Source of the DNA: Mesorhizobium sp. WSM3626
Lineage (GTDB): Bacteria; Pseudomonadota; Alphaproteobacteria; Rhizobiales; Rhizobiaceae
Length of the DNA: 64,000 nucleotides
NCBI RefSeq assembly: GCF_000513935.1
Contig: NZ_AZUY01000001.1
Location: 110,220 to 174,219 of the forward strand
Reading direction: 5' to 3'
Numbering within the stretch: position 1 is the stretch's first letter; every line of letters begins with the position of its first letter. The translations under genes were made by a program, and so were the position numbers. The notes below the pieces were generated by a model, which worked only from the letters and a program-made list of their open reading frames with translations, was not told where the DNA came from and searched no databases. This document shows positions 7,506-16,089 of the stretch, in pieces.

Positions 7506-8862
7506 TCTTGTAGGAGGACATCGCCATGTATTTCTCCGCGACCGGCCAGTTGGCGACGCGCGCGGCTTCCTGCATGCATTCGATCAGCGCCGCACCCTCC
7601 GTCGGCTGGCGATGCGCCTTCATGTCGCCGTCGCGATAGGCGTTGATGAAACGGAATTCGAGCGGGTCCATGCCGATCAGCCGGGCCAGCTTGTCCATCT
7701 GCACCTCCAGCGCGAAGTCGCCGATGGTGACGCCGAAGCCGCGCATGGCCGACGATGGCGTGCGGTTGGTGTAGACGCAGTAGGTGTCGATCCAGACATT
7801 CGGGACGGTGTAGGGACCGGGATAATGGCCCGCCCCCTTCTGCGCGCCATAGGGCGAGTGGCGGGAGTAGGCGCCGGCATCGGTGTAGCCTGTGACTTTT
7901 CTGGCGACGATGCGGCCGTCCTTCATGACGCCGTCCTTGATGACGACTTTTTCGGCCGCGCGGGGCGATGAAATCTGCATCTCCTCCTCGCGGCTGTAGA
8001 TAAAACAGACCGGTCGCCCGGTTAATTTTGCGCCGAGGATGGCGATCGGCTCGACGATGACATCAACCTTGCCGCCGAAACCGCCGCCGACCGTGCCGCC
8101 GACGAAATGCAGCTTGCTGCCCGGCATCTGCAGGATGATCGATGTGTTGTCGAGGGTGAAGAACATCGCCTGCGTGTTGGTGTGGCAGGTGAAGCGGTCA
8201 TTGCCTTCAGGCGCCACCACGCAGCCGGTGGTCTCGGTCGGCGCGTGCTCGATCGGCGAGGACTGATAGCTTTGCTCCAGCACGTGATCGGCTTGAGCAA
8301 AGCCAGCCTCGACATCGCCGAAGCGCACCTTACGGCACGCGCCGCTGTCATAGAGGTAATAGTTCTGGCCGTGATATTCGTTGACGATGGGCGCGCCGGG
8401 CTTCAGCGCTTCCTCCATATCGAAGACGGCGGGCAGCACTTCATAGTCGACCTTGACCTTGGCGGCGGCTTCCTGCGCGGCACGCTCGGTTTCGGCCAGC
8501 ACCGCCACCACGGCCTCGCCCTTCCAGCGCACCTTGCCGTCGGCCAGCACCGTCTCGTCCTCAGGGCCGACCTGGATGAGGATCAGGATGGTGTAGACAT
8601 TGTGCGGTACATCCTTTGCTGTCAGCACCTTGATAACGCCTGGGTGTTTTTCGGCCTCGGAGGTGTCGATCGAGCGGATGCGGGCATGGTGGTGCGGGCT
8701 GCGCACCATCTTGAGGTGCAGCATGCCGGGGAAATTACGGTCGGCGAAATAGGCGGTTCTGCCGGTGACGTGGCCGGGCGAATCCGAGCGTGGCCGGGGC
8801 TGGCCGATCTCGTGCAGATCGTCCTTGCGGACATCGGCGAAGTAGCTCTTGCGCAGTTCCAT
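7495..8862 (-). CDS. Molybdenum hydroxylase molybdopterin subunit, N-terminal half
   Basis: 455 residues from ATG at 8862. It contains the Ald_Xan_dh_C-type N-terminal domain (residues about 20-130, RTAYFADRNFPGMLHLKMVR and following) and the first molybdopterin-binding domain with the GGTVGGGFGGK motif. The loop PSSAMRGFG resembles hydroxylases of N-heterocycles or aldehydes and lacks the cysteine loop (AYxCSFR) of true form-I CO dehydrogenase. It ends at TGA 7495-7497 just where a full-length protein should continue; the remainder is in the +1 frame. Works with the FeS and FAD subunits encoded upstream. Confidence 0.82.
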   Translation of the reverse strand: MELRKSYFADVRKDDLHEIGQPRPRSDSPGHVTGRTAYFADRNFPGMLHLKMVRSPHHHARIRSIDTSEAEKHPGVIKVLTAKDVPHNVYTILILIQVGPEDETVLADGKVRWKGEAVVAVLAETERAAQEAAAKVKVDYEVLPAVFDMEEALKPGAPIVNEYHGQNYYLYDSGACRKVRFGDVEAGFAQADHVLEQSYQSSPIEHAPTETTGCVVAPEGNDRFTCHTNTQAMFFTLDNTSIILQMPGSKLHFVGGTVGGGFGGKVDVIVEPIAILGAKLTGRPVCFIYSREEEMQISSPRAAEKVVIKDGVMKDGRIVARKVTGYTDAGAYSRHSPYGAQKGAGHYPGPYTVPNVWIDTYCVYTNRTPSSAMRGFGVTIGDFALEVQMDKLARLIGMDPLEFRFINAYRDGDMKAHRQPTEGAALIECMQEAARVANWPVAEKYMAMSSYKNGA

Positions 8863-8873
8863 TCTTTGGTCCC

Positions 8874-9356
8874 TCAGGCCGCGTTCTGCGGATTGGCGCG
8901 GGCGGCGGCGAGCACCGCCCGGATGATCGGCTCGTAGCCGGTGCAACGGCAGATGTTCCCAGACAGCGCCTCGACGACGTCCTCGCGGCTGGGATTGGGG
9001 GTGTGGTCGAGCAGCACCTTGGCCGCCATGATCATACCCGGCGTGCAGAAGCCGCATTGCGTGGCGAATGTGTCGAGAAAAGCCCGTTGCAGCGGGTGCA
9101 GCACGCCGCCTACGGCAAGGCCCGACGTGGTGGTGATCGTTGCGCCGTTGCAGGTCTCGGCCAGCATCAGGCAGGAGAGCCTCAACTCGCCGTCGATGAT
9201 GACGGAGCAGGCGCCGCACGTGCCCTGATGGCAGCCGCCCTTCGGCGAGGTGTCGCCGATCTTGTCGCGCAAGGCATTGAGCAACGTCGTGCCGCTGTCG
9301 ATGAATTCGGCCTTTTCAGACCCATTGAGCGTGAATTGAACCGGGACTTTTGCCAT
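8874..9356 (-). CDS. Molybdenum hydroxylase 2Fe-2S subunit (CoxS/XdhC type)
   Basis: 160 residues. Two 2Fe-2S domains: a plant-ferredoxin-like one with C42, C47, C50, C62 (GGCHQGTCGACS) and an all-helical one with C101, C104, C136, C138 (CGFCTPG and CRC). This is the standard small electron-transfer subunit between the Mo cofactor and the FAD subunit. Start ATG at 9356 is preceded by a good Shine-Dalgarno (AGGAGGAAG, complement of bases around 9357-9365); an upstream extension would cross a GC-rich repeat-like stretch. Ends 11 bases before the molybdopterin gene. Confidence 0.92.
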   Translation of the reverse strand: MAKVPVQFTLNGSEKAEFIDSGTTLLNALRDKIGDTSPKGGCHQGTCGACSVIIDGELRLSCLMLAETCNGATITTTSGLAVGGVLHPLQRAFLDTFATQCGFCTPGMIMAAKVLLDHTPNPSREDVVEALSGNICRCTGYEPIIRAVLAAARANPQNAA

Positions 9357-9410
9357 TCTTCCTCCTTGCGTGCCTGCCCCGCAGGGCAAGCGCGCGCCCC
9401 CCACGTGTGA

Positions 9411-10199
9411 TTAGCTGAGCAACAGCCTGCCGAGGTGGACCGGCAGGACTTCAGCGCGATACCAGGCGCTGGCGATGGGATCGGTGATGGGCGCGGTGCC
9501 TTTGGTGGCGGCGGCCAGCGCTGCCGCGATGCCGTGCGGATCGAGCGTCCTGCCGAGCAGCGCCTTTTCCGCTGCCTTGGCACGCATCGGCCGATCGGCC
9601 ATGCAGCCGAGCGCGATCCGCGCCGAGGACACGGTCCCGTCTCCAGCCTGTTCCAGAACGACGGCGATGCTCAGCACCGCGACTCCCTTGGGCTTGACCC
9701 GCGACACTTTGAGGAAGCGGAAGCTGTCGGCCTTGGTGAAACTGACCGACGTGACGATGGCGCGACTATCGTCCCGTCCGGCCAGGAAGGTCTCGATGGG
9801 TGTTTCGCCCTCATCGGTGCCGACCGTTGCATCGAGCGCCAGCAGGGCGACGGCGAAATCACCATAGGGCGCCGGCGCGAACAGATTGCCGCCGACGGTC
9901 GCCATATTGCGGATCGCCGGACCGCCGACGGCGCGGGCGGCCTTGGCAAGGGTACCGAGTTCCGGATGGCGGGCGATCTCCGCCATGGTTACCGAGGCGC
10001 CGATGCGGACCTTACCGCGGCTGACTGCGATGGCCGACAGCGCCGGGTCGGTCGACCTGACAAGGCCGGAGACCGAGACGTCGCCTTCATTGGCCGCGCG
10101 GACCACGAGTGTACCCCCGCCGAGATAGCGCGTGCCGGCGGACTTCAGGGCGGCATCCGCGTCCTTCACCGTCGAGAATGTCTGCAGCGCCAGCGCCAT
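9411..10199 (-). CDS. Molybdenum hydroxylase FAD-binding subunit (CoxM type)
   Basis: 262 residues from ATG at 10199. FAD-binding PCMH-type fold: pyrophosphate-binding loop YLGGGT near residue 28 and the second conserved segment IRNMATVGGNL near residue 98, followed by the CO_deh_flav_C domain. Accepts electrons from the 2Fe-2S subunit. It sits 11 bases after the SRPBCC gene and 54 bases before the 2Fe-2S gene, in the order FAD-FeS-Mo(N)-Mo(C), which is the order I recall for nicotinate dehydrogenase genes. Confidence 0.9.
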   Translation of the reverse strand: MALALQTFSTVKDADAALKSAGTRYLGGGTLVVRAANEGDVSVSGLVRSTDPALSAIAVSRGKVRIGASVTMAEIARHPELGTLAKAARAVGGPAIRNMATVGGNLFAPAPYGDFAVALLALDATVGTDEGETPIETFLAGRDDSRAIVTSVSFTKADSFRFLKVSRVKPKGVAVLSIAVVLEQAGDGTVSSARIALGCMADRPMRAKAAEKALLGRTLDPHGIAAALAAATKGTAPITDPIASAWYRAEVLPVHLGRLLLS

Positions 10200-10210
10200 G
10201 GCCCGCTCCT

Positions 10211-10654
10211 TCAGCCCTGGCCGGCGAAATGGCTCTTCAATGCATTGAAGCCGCCTTGAAAAACATTGGTTCCCATGCCCTCGGCCAGCTTGTCGGCTTC
10301 CTCCGGGGCCGCGTCGAAACTGGCGGTCCATTCGGCATAGGTGCGGTTGCCGTCGGTGACGCGCCTGAGCTGCAGCGTCGCCTTGTGGTTGGTGAGCGGC
10401 TGCGGCGTTTCCAGGATGGAATAGCTGACCAGGAAATCGTCATCGGAAAAGTCGAGCAGTTTTTCGCGCAGGCGGGCGCCGCTGGCGAGCTGGAAGTTGC
10501 GCACGCAGCCGATCGTGCTGGCATCCTTGCCGTCCTCGATATGGCTCTCGACCATCCGCGGATGCCAGCCCGGCAGGCCGTTGAAGTCGCGTATGCGCGC
10601 CCAGACCTTTTCGACCGGCGCGTCGATGACGCTGGAGATGGTGACTTTCGCCAT
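10211..10654 (-). CDS. SRPBCC family protein (CoxG-like / polyketide-cyclase fold)
   Basis: 147 residues starting MAKVTISS. The pattern of an N-terminal beta strand, DAPVEKVWARIRDF, GLPGWHPRM and a C-terminal long helix is that of the START/SRPBCC superfamily (Polyketide_cyc2). In CO dehydrogenase-type operons CoxG, also SRPBCC, is thought to help membrane association; here it is the first structural gene of the operon. Could instead bind the substrate or an intermediate. Function inferred only from fold and position. Confidence 0.75.
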   Translation of the reverse strand: MAKVTISSVIDAPVEKVWARIRDFNGLPGWHPRMVESHIEDGKDASTIGCVRNFQLASGARLREKLLDFSDDDFLVSYSILETPQPLTNHKATLQLRRVTDGNRTYAEWTASFDAAPEEADKLAEGMGTNVFQGGFNALKSHFAGQG

Positions 10655-10769
10655 AAAATGTTCCCTTCCGAATGATCGTTGCGGCAAGGGTAGGGCGCCA
10701 GAGCGGGCAGCGCTTATCAATGCGTCTTGAGCGTGTATCAACCAGTCTGAAAAACAGATGGCTGCCGGT

Positions 10770-11597
10770 TCAGGCCGTCGCCCGCGCGGCCTCGCGGTAG
10801 AGCGTCGGCGGCACGCCGACATGATCGCGGAAGAAGCGCGAGAAATTGCCTTGCGTGGTGAAGCCGAGATTGCAGGCGACAGAGATCAGCGGCTCCCGCG
10901 ACCATTGCAACTGTCGCACCGCTTCCTCCATGCGCAGCGTGTTCCAGTAGACGTTGGGCGTCAGATTGGTCTGTTCCTTGAACAAGGCGAAGAAATGCGG
11001 CCTGGACAGGCCAACGGCGCGGGCGACGTCATCGAAGGAGATGCGCTCGCAGACATTGGCCTTCATCAGCTGGATCGCCTTGCGGACGCGGAAATCCTGC
11101 ATCGTGTTTATGCGGCAGCGCGCCTCCTGCGGTGCCGAAGCGTCGGCGGCATCGAGCACCGAGTCGATGAAGCGCTCGATCTCGTAATTGGCGACATCGT
11201 CGACGCTTTCATTGTCGGTGAGATGATCGAGCAGGCTGGCGGCGGCCTGGTGCAGCCAAGGTTCGAGCGCGATCGCCGCCTGCGAGAACAGCGGCGCGCC
11301 GGACGGCAGGTCGCGGCGCCGGCGCGCCCAGTCCGGGTCGATGTAGAAGGCCAGGAACAGGCCCGGCCTGCCATCCTGGGACAGGACGTGGCTATGCGGC
11401 TGGAGCGAGTTGATGCCGGCGGCGGTGCCCGGGCCGAGGCGGACCGTCTCGCGGCCGATTGTCATCTCGCCGGCGGTGCCTTCGAGCCAGATGATCAGAT
11501 GTGCCTCGACATGGGCATGGGTGACGAAGTCGCTCGCGACATTCAGGACAGAAACATGTCCGAACCGGCCCCAGTAGAGCCTGATCGCTTCCGTCAT
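10770..11597 (-). CDS. AraC-family transcriptional regulator
   Basis: 275 residues from ATG at 11597, preceded by GGAGG nine bases upstream. The N-terminal half looks like a cupin-type effector domain (THAHVEAHLIIWLEG). The C-terminal ~100 residues form the double helix-turn-helix of AraC proteins: FDDVARAVGLSRPHFFALFK and ISVACNLGFTTQGNFSRFFR. It lies 115 bases upstream of the SRPBCC gene on the same strand, so it probably activates the molybdenum-hydroxylase operon in response to the substrate. Effector unknown. Confidence 0.88.
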   Translation of the reverse strand: MTEAIRLYWGRFGHVSVLNVASDFVTHAHVEAHLIIWLEGTAGEMTIGRETVRLGPGTAAGINSLQPHSHVLSQDGRPGLFLAFYIDPDWARRRRDLPSGAPLFSQAAIALEPWLHQAAASLLDHLTDNESVDDVANYEIERFIDSVLDAADASAPQEARCRINTMQDFRVRKAIQLMKANVCERISFDDVARAVGLSRPHFFALFKEQTNLTPNVYWNTLRMEEAVRQLQWSREPLISVACNLGFTTQGNFSRFFRDHVGVPPTLYREAARATA

Positions 11598-11809
11598 GGG
11601 TATATCCTCCCGCAAGCGACTGGCCTCCCTTCGCCTGCAGGGGGATTGTGCGGCTGAGTGCTGGCTCGCGTCAAGCTACGGTGCCGGGACGTGCGCTCGC
11701 AAGGGTTCTTGTCGACGGATTTTCAGACTGAGCGATAGGAGGCGAAAGGAATAGCGCTCCAGCACGGTGTTTCCAGCGGAGTGAGGCGTCGGTATTCCCT
11801 GGAACATCC

Positions 11810-11861
11810 CTCATCCGACCTCGCTTCGCGAGGCCACCTTCCCCCACAAGGGGGGAGGAGG
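11810..11861. repeat. Intergenic double-hairpin repeat
   Basis: Starts CTCATCCGACC and contains two short inverted repeats (CCTCGC/GCGAGG and CCTTCCCCC/GGGGGGAGG). It resembles the repeat at 38991-39038 (CTCATCCG ... CACCTTCTCCCC ... GGGGAGAAGG) and is typical of dispersed rhizobial repeats. It lies just after the stop codon of the permease gene (11870, minus) and could end transcription. The rest of the gap 11598-11809 shows nothing I can identify beyond the AraC promoter area. Confidence 0.65.
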
Positions 11862-11869
11862 ATGCAGCG

Positions 11870-12868
11870 CTAGTCGCTGCGCCTGAAATTGCGGATGCGG
11901 TCGAACAGAACCGCCAGCAGGATGGCGCCGCCGATGAAGGTGCCTTGCCAGAAGGCATTGATGCCAAGCAGGCCAAGGCTGTTGCGGATCACCTCGATGA
12001 GGGCAGCACCGACGATGGCGCCAAAGGCGGTGCCGACGCCGCCGGCCAGATTGGCGCCGCCGATGACGGTGGCGGCGATCACTTGCAGTTCCATGCCGTT
12101 GCCGAGATTGGTGGTGACGGCGCCGAGCCAGCCGGTCTCGATGATGCCGGCAATACCGGCCGACAGCGCCGAGATCATGTAGACGGCGACCTTGATCTGG
12201 CGCACCGGCACGCCGGTCAGCGTCGCGGCGTGCTCGTTGCCGCCAATGGCGAAGATATGGCGGCCGAACTTCGTCCAGCGCAGGATGAAACCGGTGATCA
12301 GCGCCAGCAGGATCATGTAGAGCACCGGATTGGCGATGCCGAACACCCAGGCGCCGCCGCCAAGCGCCAGCAGCTTGTCGTGGTCCGGCCCGAACTGGAA
12401 GACGACGGTGTTGTTGGAGGCGACCATGGCAAGGCTGCGGGCGATCGACAGCATGCCGAGCGTCACCACGAAGGGCGGAAAGCCCAGGTAGGCGATAAAA
12501 ATGCCGTTGAAGGCACCAATGACGAGCGCGGTGGCGATCGAGGCCAGAATGCCGATCTCGATCGAATAGCCGGCATGCATGGTGACGGCCAGCACCATCG
12601 AGCACAGGCACAGCACCGAGCCGACCGACAGGTCGATGCCGCCGGTGATGATGACGAAGGTCATGCCGAGCGCGACGATGGCGACGAAGGTGATGTTGCG
12701 GGTGATGTTGTAGAGGTTCTTCGAGGTGGCGAAGGCGTCGGTGGCGAAGGACAGGAAAATACAGGCCAGGATGACGGCGATCACCACCCAGAAAGTCTGG
12801 CTGGAGAACAGGCGCGACAGGAAGCTGTGCTGCTTCTGCGCAATCGTCTGGTCAACGGTGACTGCCAT
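11870..12868 (-). CDS. Ribose/fructose-type ABC transporter permease (BPD_transp_2)
   Basis: 332 residues, about eight to ten hydrophobic helices, with the family signature GMTFVIITGGIDLSVGSV (residues about 69-86) and GGNEHAATLTGVPV in the second half. This is the RbsC/FrcC-type inner membrane channel of CUT2 sugar importers. It follows the ATPase gene (start 13664) on the same strand with a 52-base gap. The single permease presumably forms a homodimer. Together with the divergent binding-protein gene at 14112 it makes a complete importer resembling the FrcBCA fructose system; the actual sugar is unknown. Confidence 0.88.
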   Translation of the reverse strand: MAVTVDQTIAQKQHSFLSRLFSSQTFWVVIAVILACIFLSFATDAFATSKNLYNITRNITFVAIVALGMTFVIITGGIDLSVGSVLCLCSMVLAVTMHAGYSIEIGILASIATALVIGAFNGIFIAYLGFPPFVVTLGMLSIARSLAMVASNNTVVFQFGPDHDKLLALGGGAWVFGIANPVLYMILLALITGFILRWTKFGRHIFAIGGNEHAATLTGVPVRQIKVAVYMISALSAGIAGIIETGWLGAVTTNLGNGMELQVIAATVIGGANLAGGVGTAFGAIVGAALIEVIRNSLGLLGINAFWQGTFIGGAILLAVLFDRIRNFRRSD

Positions 12869-12920
12869 TATAGACCTTTCCTGCGCTGCCGATGCGCGGT
12901 GAAATCCGGGTTCGCCATGG

Positions 12921-13664
12921 TCATGCCACCTGCTCGATGGCGCCGGTGATCAGCCCGGTGACTTCCTCGGGCGAACTCAACGCGATCGCCTTGTCGGCGA
13001 CCTTCCTGCCGCGCCGCATGACGATGACGCGGTCGGCGACGTCGAAGACGTCGGGCATGCGGTGGCTGATCAGCACCACCGCGATGCCCTGGTCGCGCAG
13101 ATGACGGATGAGGTTCAAGACTTCGGCGACCTGCCGCACCGAGATTGCCGCCGTCGGCTCGTCCATCAGAACGATCTTGGCCTGTGACAGCATGGTGCGG
13201 GCGATCGCCACCGCCTGGCGCTGTCCGCCCGACATCTGCTTGACGAGGTCGCGCGGGCGGGTCTCGGATTTCAACTCGGCGAAGATCTGACCGGCGCGCT
13301 TGTACATGGCGGCATAGTCGAGGATGCGGAACGGGCCGACGCCACGGCGCAATTCGCGCCCGAGATAGACATTGGCCGCCGCCGTCAGATTGTTGCAGAG
13401 CGCCAGGTCCTGGTGGACGATCTCGATGCCGTGCTGGCGCGCCTCGACAGGCTTGTGCAGGATCAGTTCCTTGTCATCCATCCGCATCGTGCCGTGGCTC
13501 GGCCGGAAGTTGCCGGCTATCATCTTGACCAGCGTCGACTTGCCGGCGCCATTGTCGCCCATCAGGCCGACAACCTGGCCCGGTTCGATCGACAGCGACA
13601 CGTCGTTGACAGCCTGGATGGCGCCAAAATGCTTCGAGATGTTGGTGAGTTCGAGAACCGCCAC
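12921..13664 (-). CDS. Sugar ABC transporter ATP-binding protein, single NBD (FrcA-like)
   Basis: 247 residues. GTG start at 13664 chosen because GGAGG lies about 8 bases upstream and family homology begins right after (LELTNISKHF). Walker A GDNGAGKST, Q loop VHQDLAL, signature MSGGQRQAVA and Walker B IVLMDEPTAA are intact. Most CUT2 importers use a double-domain ATPase near 500 residues, so the single-domain form places it with the FrcA type. Divergent from the binding-protein gene across a 447-base control region that holds GntR-type palindromes. Confidence 0.87.
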   Translation of the reverse strand: MAVLELTNISKHFGAIQAVNDVSLSIEPGQVVGLMGDNGAGKSTLVKMIAGNFRPSHGTMRMDDKELILHKPVEARQHGIEIVHQDLALCNNLTAAANVYLGRELRRGVGPFRILDYAAMYKRAGQIFAELKSETRPRDLVKQMSGGQRQAVAIARTMLSQAKIVLMDEPTAAISVRQVAEVLNLIRHLRDQGIAVVLISHRMPDVFDVADRVIVMRRGRKVADKAIALSSPEEVTGLITGAIEQVA

Positions 13665-13785
13665 CAGTCTTTGCCTCCCATGTCTGGCCCCTCCGCCCAA
13701 GGACAGGCGACGGCTTCCATTGGCTTTCCCCAGCTCCTCCCGGGGACAGCGATGCGGTCATTTACGCGAATGGCGTCGCGGGCGT

Positions 13786-13856
13786 CAATTGTCGAACAGG
13801 CAATTGTCAGACGAATAGTGCAGTACTGTTTTGAAAAATCCGTTTTGTAGGACAAA
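13786..13856. promoter_or_regulatory. Candidate GntR/FadR-type operators in divergent promoter region
   Basis: Within the 447-base gap between the divergent ATPase and binding-protein genes there are two sites fitting the FadR-subfamily pattern TNGTNNNACNA: TTGTCAGACGA (13804-13814) and TTGTAGGACAA (13845-13855, inside the 13-base palindrome TTTGTAGGACAAA). The 8-mer CAATTGTC also occurs twice, at 13786 and 13801. A perfect relative, ATTGTCTGACAAT, lies at 17101 before the SDR gene. Two DgoR-like GntR regulators are encoded nearby. The remaining part of the gap shows nothing else I can name. Confidence 0.55.
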
Positions 13857-14111
13857 TAGCAATTGACGTTGGCTGCAAGCCGATATTAGTTGAGCGTCGG
13901 AGGAAGACATGCCGGCTTTGACGATGCCATCGACGCGCTACCGGTAGAAGGGCTTTGGCGATCTGCCGGCGTCATCGCTGAGCTGGTCGCATCTGAAAAT
14001 ACTTATCGGCCTAGCCGGATTGAATGAGCGCACGCGTCTCAGTCATCTCGCATCCGGGCTGGTTTGTGTGGCGGGCACGCCGTGTCCGTCTGTTTCCAAG
14101 GGAGGACTGAC

Positions 14112-15101
14112 ATGAGGAAAACAGTATTGCTCGCCGCCGTCGCCGCCATGGCGTTGGGCGCCGGGCCGGCTTTGGCCAAGAAGCAACTCGTCATCGTGGT
14201 GAAAGGTCTCGACAATCCGTTCTTCGAAGCCATCCATCAGGGTTGCGAGAAGTGGAACAAGGAAAACGCCAGCTCGGAATATGCATGCTTCTACACCGGT
14301 CCGGCATCGACTTCCGACGAGGCCGGCGAGGCGCAGATCGTGCAGGATATGCTGAGCAAGGCCGACACGGTGGCGATGGCGATCTCGCCGTCCAACGCGC
14401 CGCTGATCGCGCAGACGATCAAGAGCGCCAATCCGTCGATCCCGATCATGACCGTCGACGCCGACCTCGCCAAGGAGGACGCGGCACTGCGCAAGACCTA
14501 TCTCGGCACCGACAACTATCTGATGGGGAAGAAGATCGGCGAGTACATCAAGAAGGCCAAGCCGAATGGTGGCACGATCTGCACCATCGAGGGCAATCCC
14601 GCGGCGGACAACATCCTGCGCCGCGCGCAAGGCATGCGCGACGCGCTGACAGGCAAGGAAGGCCTCACGGCACTTGCCGGCGAAGGCGGCTGGACGGAAG
14701 TCGCCGGCTGCCCGGTGTTCACCAATGACGACGGCGCCAAGGGCGTTCAGGCGATGACCGACATCCTCGCCGCCAACCCCAAGCTCGATGCGTTCGGCAT
14801 CATGGGCGGCTGGCCGCTGTTCGGCGCGCCGCAGCCCTATCGCGACCTGGTCGGACCGCTGAAGGACCGGCTGGCAAAGAACGACTTCGTCATCGGCGCC
14901 GCCGACACGATCGGCGACGAGGTGGCGATCGCCAGGGATGGCCTTGTCACCGCGCTGGTCGGCCAGCGGCCTTTCGAAATGGGTTACAAGGCGCCATCGG
15001 TGATGATCGACCTGATCGAAGGCAAGAAGGTCGACGATCCGGTGTTCACCGGTCTCGACGAATGCACCAAGGACACGGTCGATACCTGCATCCAGAAATA
15101 G
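14112..15101 (+). CDS. Sugar ABC transporter substrate-binding protein (RbsB/peripla_BP_4 type)
   Basis: 329 residues. Signal peptide of about 22 residues ending ALGAGPALAK; mature protein begins with the classical VIVVKGLDNPFF segment of CUT2 periplasmic binding proteins. The later stretch TVAMAISPSNAPLIAQTI fits the sugar-binding cleft. ATG at 14112 follows GGGAGGACTGAC. It pairs with the minus-strand ATPase and permease across the shared regulatory gap. A strong terminator follows it, so it is transcribed alone. Several cysteines near the C terminus (DECTKDTVDTCIQ) may form a disulfide. Confidence 0.87.
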   Translation: MRKTVLLAAVAAMALGAGPALAKKQLVIVVKGLDNPFFEAIHQGCEKWNKENASSEYACFYTGPASTSDEAGEAQIVQDMLSKADTVAMAISPSNAPLIAQTIKSANPSIPIMTVDADLAKEDAALRKTYLGTDNYLMGKKIGEYIKKAKPNGGTICTIEGNPAADNILRRAQGMRDALTGKEGLTALAGEGGWTEVAGCPVFTNDDGAKGVQAMTDILAANPKLDAFGIMGGWPLFGAPQPYRDLVGPLKDRLAKNDFVIGAADTIGDEVAIARDGLVTALVGQRPFEMGYKAPSVMIDLIEGKKVDDPVFTGLDECTKDTVDTCIQK

Positions 15102-15110
15102 GCCGAGATT

Positions 15111-15140
15111 CGGGGCGCTCGCCAACGGGCGCCCCGTTTC
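15111..15140 (+). terminator. Rho-independent terminator after binding-protein gene
   Basis: Perfect 8-bp stem CGGGGCGC / GCGCCCCG with a 10-base loop, followed by TTTC, nine bases after the stop codon of the binding-protein gene. Confidence 0.75.
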
Positions 15141-15285
15141 CTCCAATTCTTCAACAGGACGCCTTGGTTGGGGCAGCAGGCTCCGGCTTTGACGCGTCCG
15201 TGGTTTGGATTTTCGGCAACGGATCGGTGCGCCGCGCGGGTTCAGATCAATCCGGGTGACGGGCGGCCGACCTATTGGAACGTGG

Positions 15286-16068
15286 ATGCCGGACGAGAAG
15301 GCAAAGAGAAAAGCCGGCCGAGCCAAGGCGCAAGCCAGTGGCGATCCGGCAGCATTGCGCAGGGCGGATGCGGCGCACTTTCCCGGGTCCAGCGTCCATG
15401 CCTCGCTCGCCAGCGAGATTGGCCTCAGGATCGTGCGCGGCGACTACCCGCCTGGCAGCATTCTGCCCAATGAGGCCAAATGGGCCGAAACCTTCAATGT
15501 CAGCCGTTCGGCGGTGCGCGAGGCGATCAAAATGCTGATGGCCAAGAGCCTTTTGGCGTCGCGCCCCAAGATCGGCAGCTGGGTCGAGCCGAAGGAGCGC
15601 TGGAACCTGCTCGACCGCGACGTGCTAGCCTGGTACGCGACCGCGCCGGATCGCGAGGCGTTTCTGCGCATCGTTCAGGAGTTCCGCCACATCATCGAAC
15701 CGGAGGCGTCCGCCTTCGCCGCCATGCGGCGTAGCGACGAGCAGATGGCCGAGATCAGCCTGGCTTGCCGCGAGATGGGCGAGGCGGCCAACCTGCCCGA
15801 GCGCATTCGTGCCGACACGCGTTTTCATCTCGCCATCCTGCGGGCCTCGGGCAACGACCTTCTGGTGCCGCTCGGCGTGCTGATCGAATCGGCGCTCGAC
15901 CATCTCTTCGTCTTCACCACGCGCCAGGTCGGCGATCAGCGGCGGGCGCAGAAACTGCACGAGGCGATCGAGAAGAGCATCCGCCTGCAGCGGCCCGCGG
16001 CGGCGCGCAACGCCGTGCACAAGCTGCTTGCCGACACCGATGAGGGGATCGGAAGGGGCCGGCGGTAA
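15286..16068 (+). CDS. GntR/FCD-family regulator, DgoR-like (copy 1)
   Basis: 260 residues from ATG at 15286. Winged helix-turn-helix in the first ~110 residues (ASEIGLRIVRGDYPPGS, VSRSAVREAIKMLMAK) and an all-helical FCD effector domain after it. The linker WNLLDRDVLAWY is characteristic of DgoR-type regulators of galactonate and other sugar-acid genes. By eye it is about 85-90 percent identical to the regulator at 18147; the two differ mainly in the N-terminal tail (residues 1-35) and the last 50 residues. Probably represses the adjacent transporter and dehydrogenase genes in the absence of a sugar acid. Confidence 0.88.
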   Translation: MPDEKAKRKAGRAKAQASGDPAALRRADAAHFPGSSVHASLASEIGLRIVRGDYPPGSILPNEAKWAETFNVSRSAVREAIKMLMAKSLLASRPKIGSWVEPKERWNLLDRDVLAWYATAPDREAFLRIVQEFRHIIEPEASAFAAMRRSDEQMAEISLACREMGEAANLPERIRADTRFHLAILRASGNDLLVPLGVLIESALDHLFVFTTRQVGDQRRAQKLHEAIEKSIRLQRPAAARNAVHKLLADTDEGIGRGRR

Positions 16069-16089
16069 GGCCCGCCGGCGGTTCGGGTC

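Noticed and set aside
7495..9356. Form-I carbon monoxide dehydrogenase
   Set aside because: The large subunit lacks the AYxCSFR active-site loop; PSSAMRGFG is seen instead, so only the general family is claimed.
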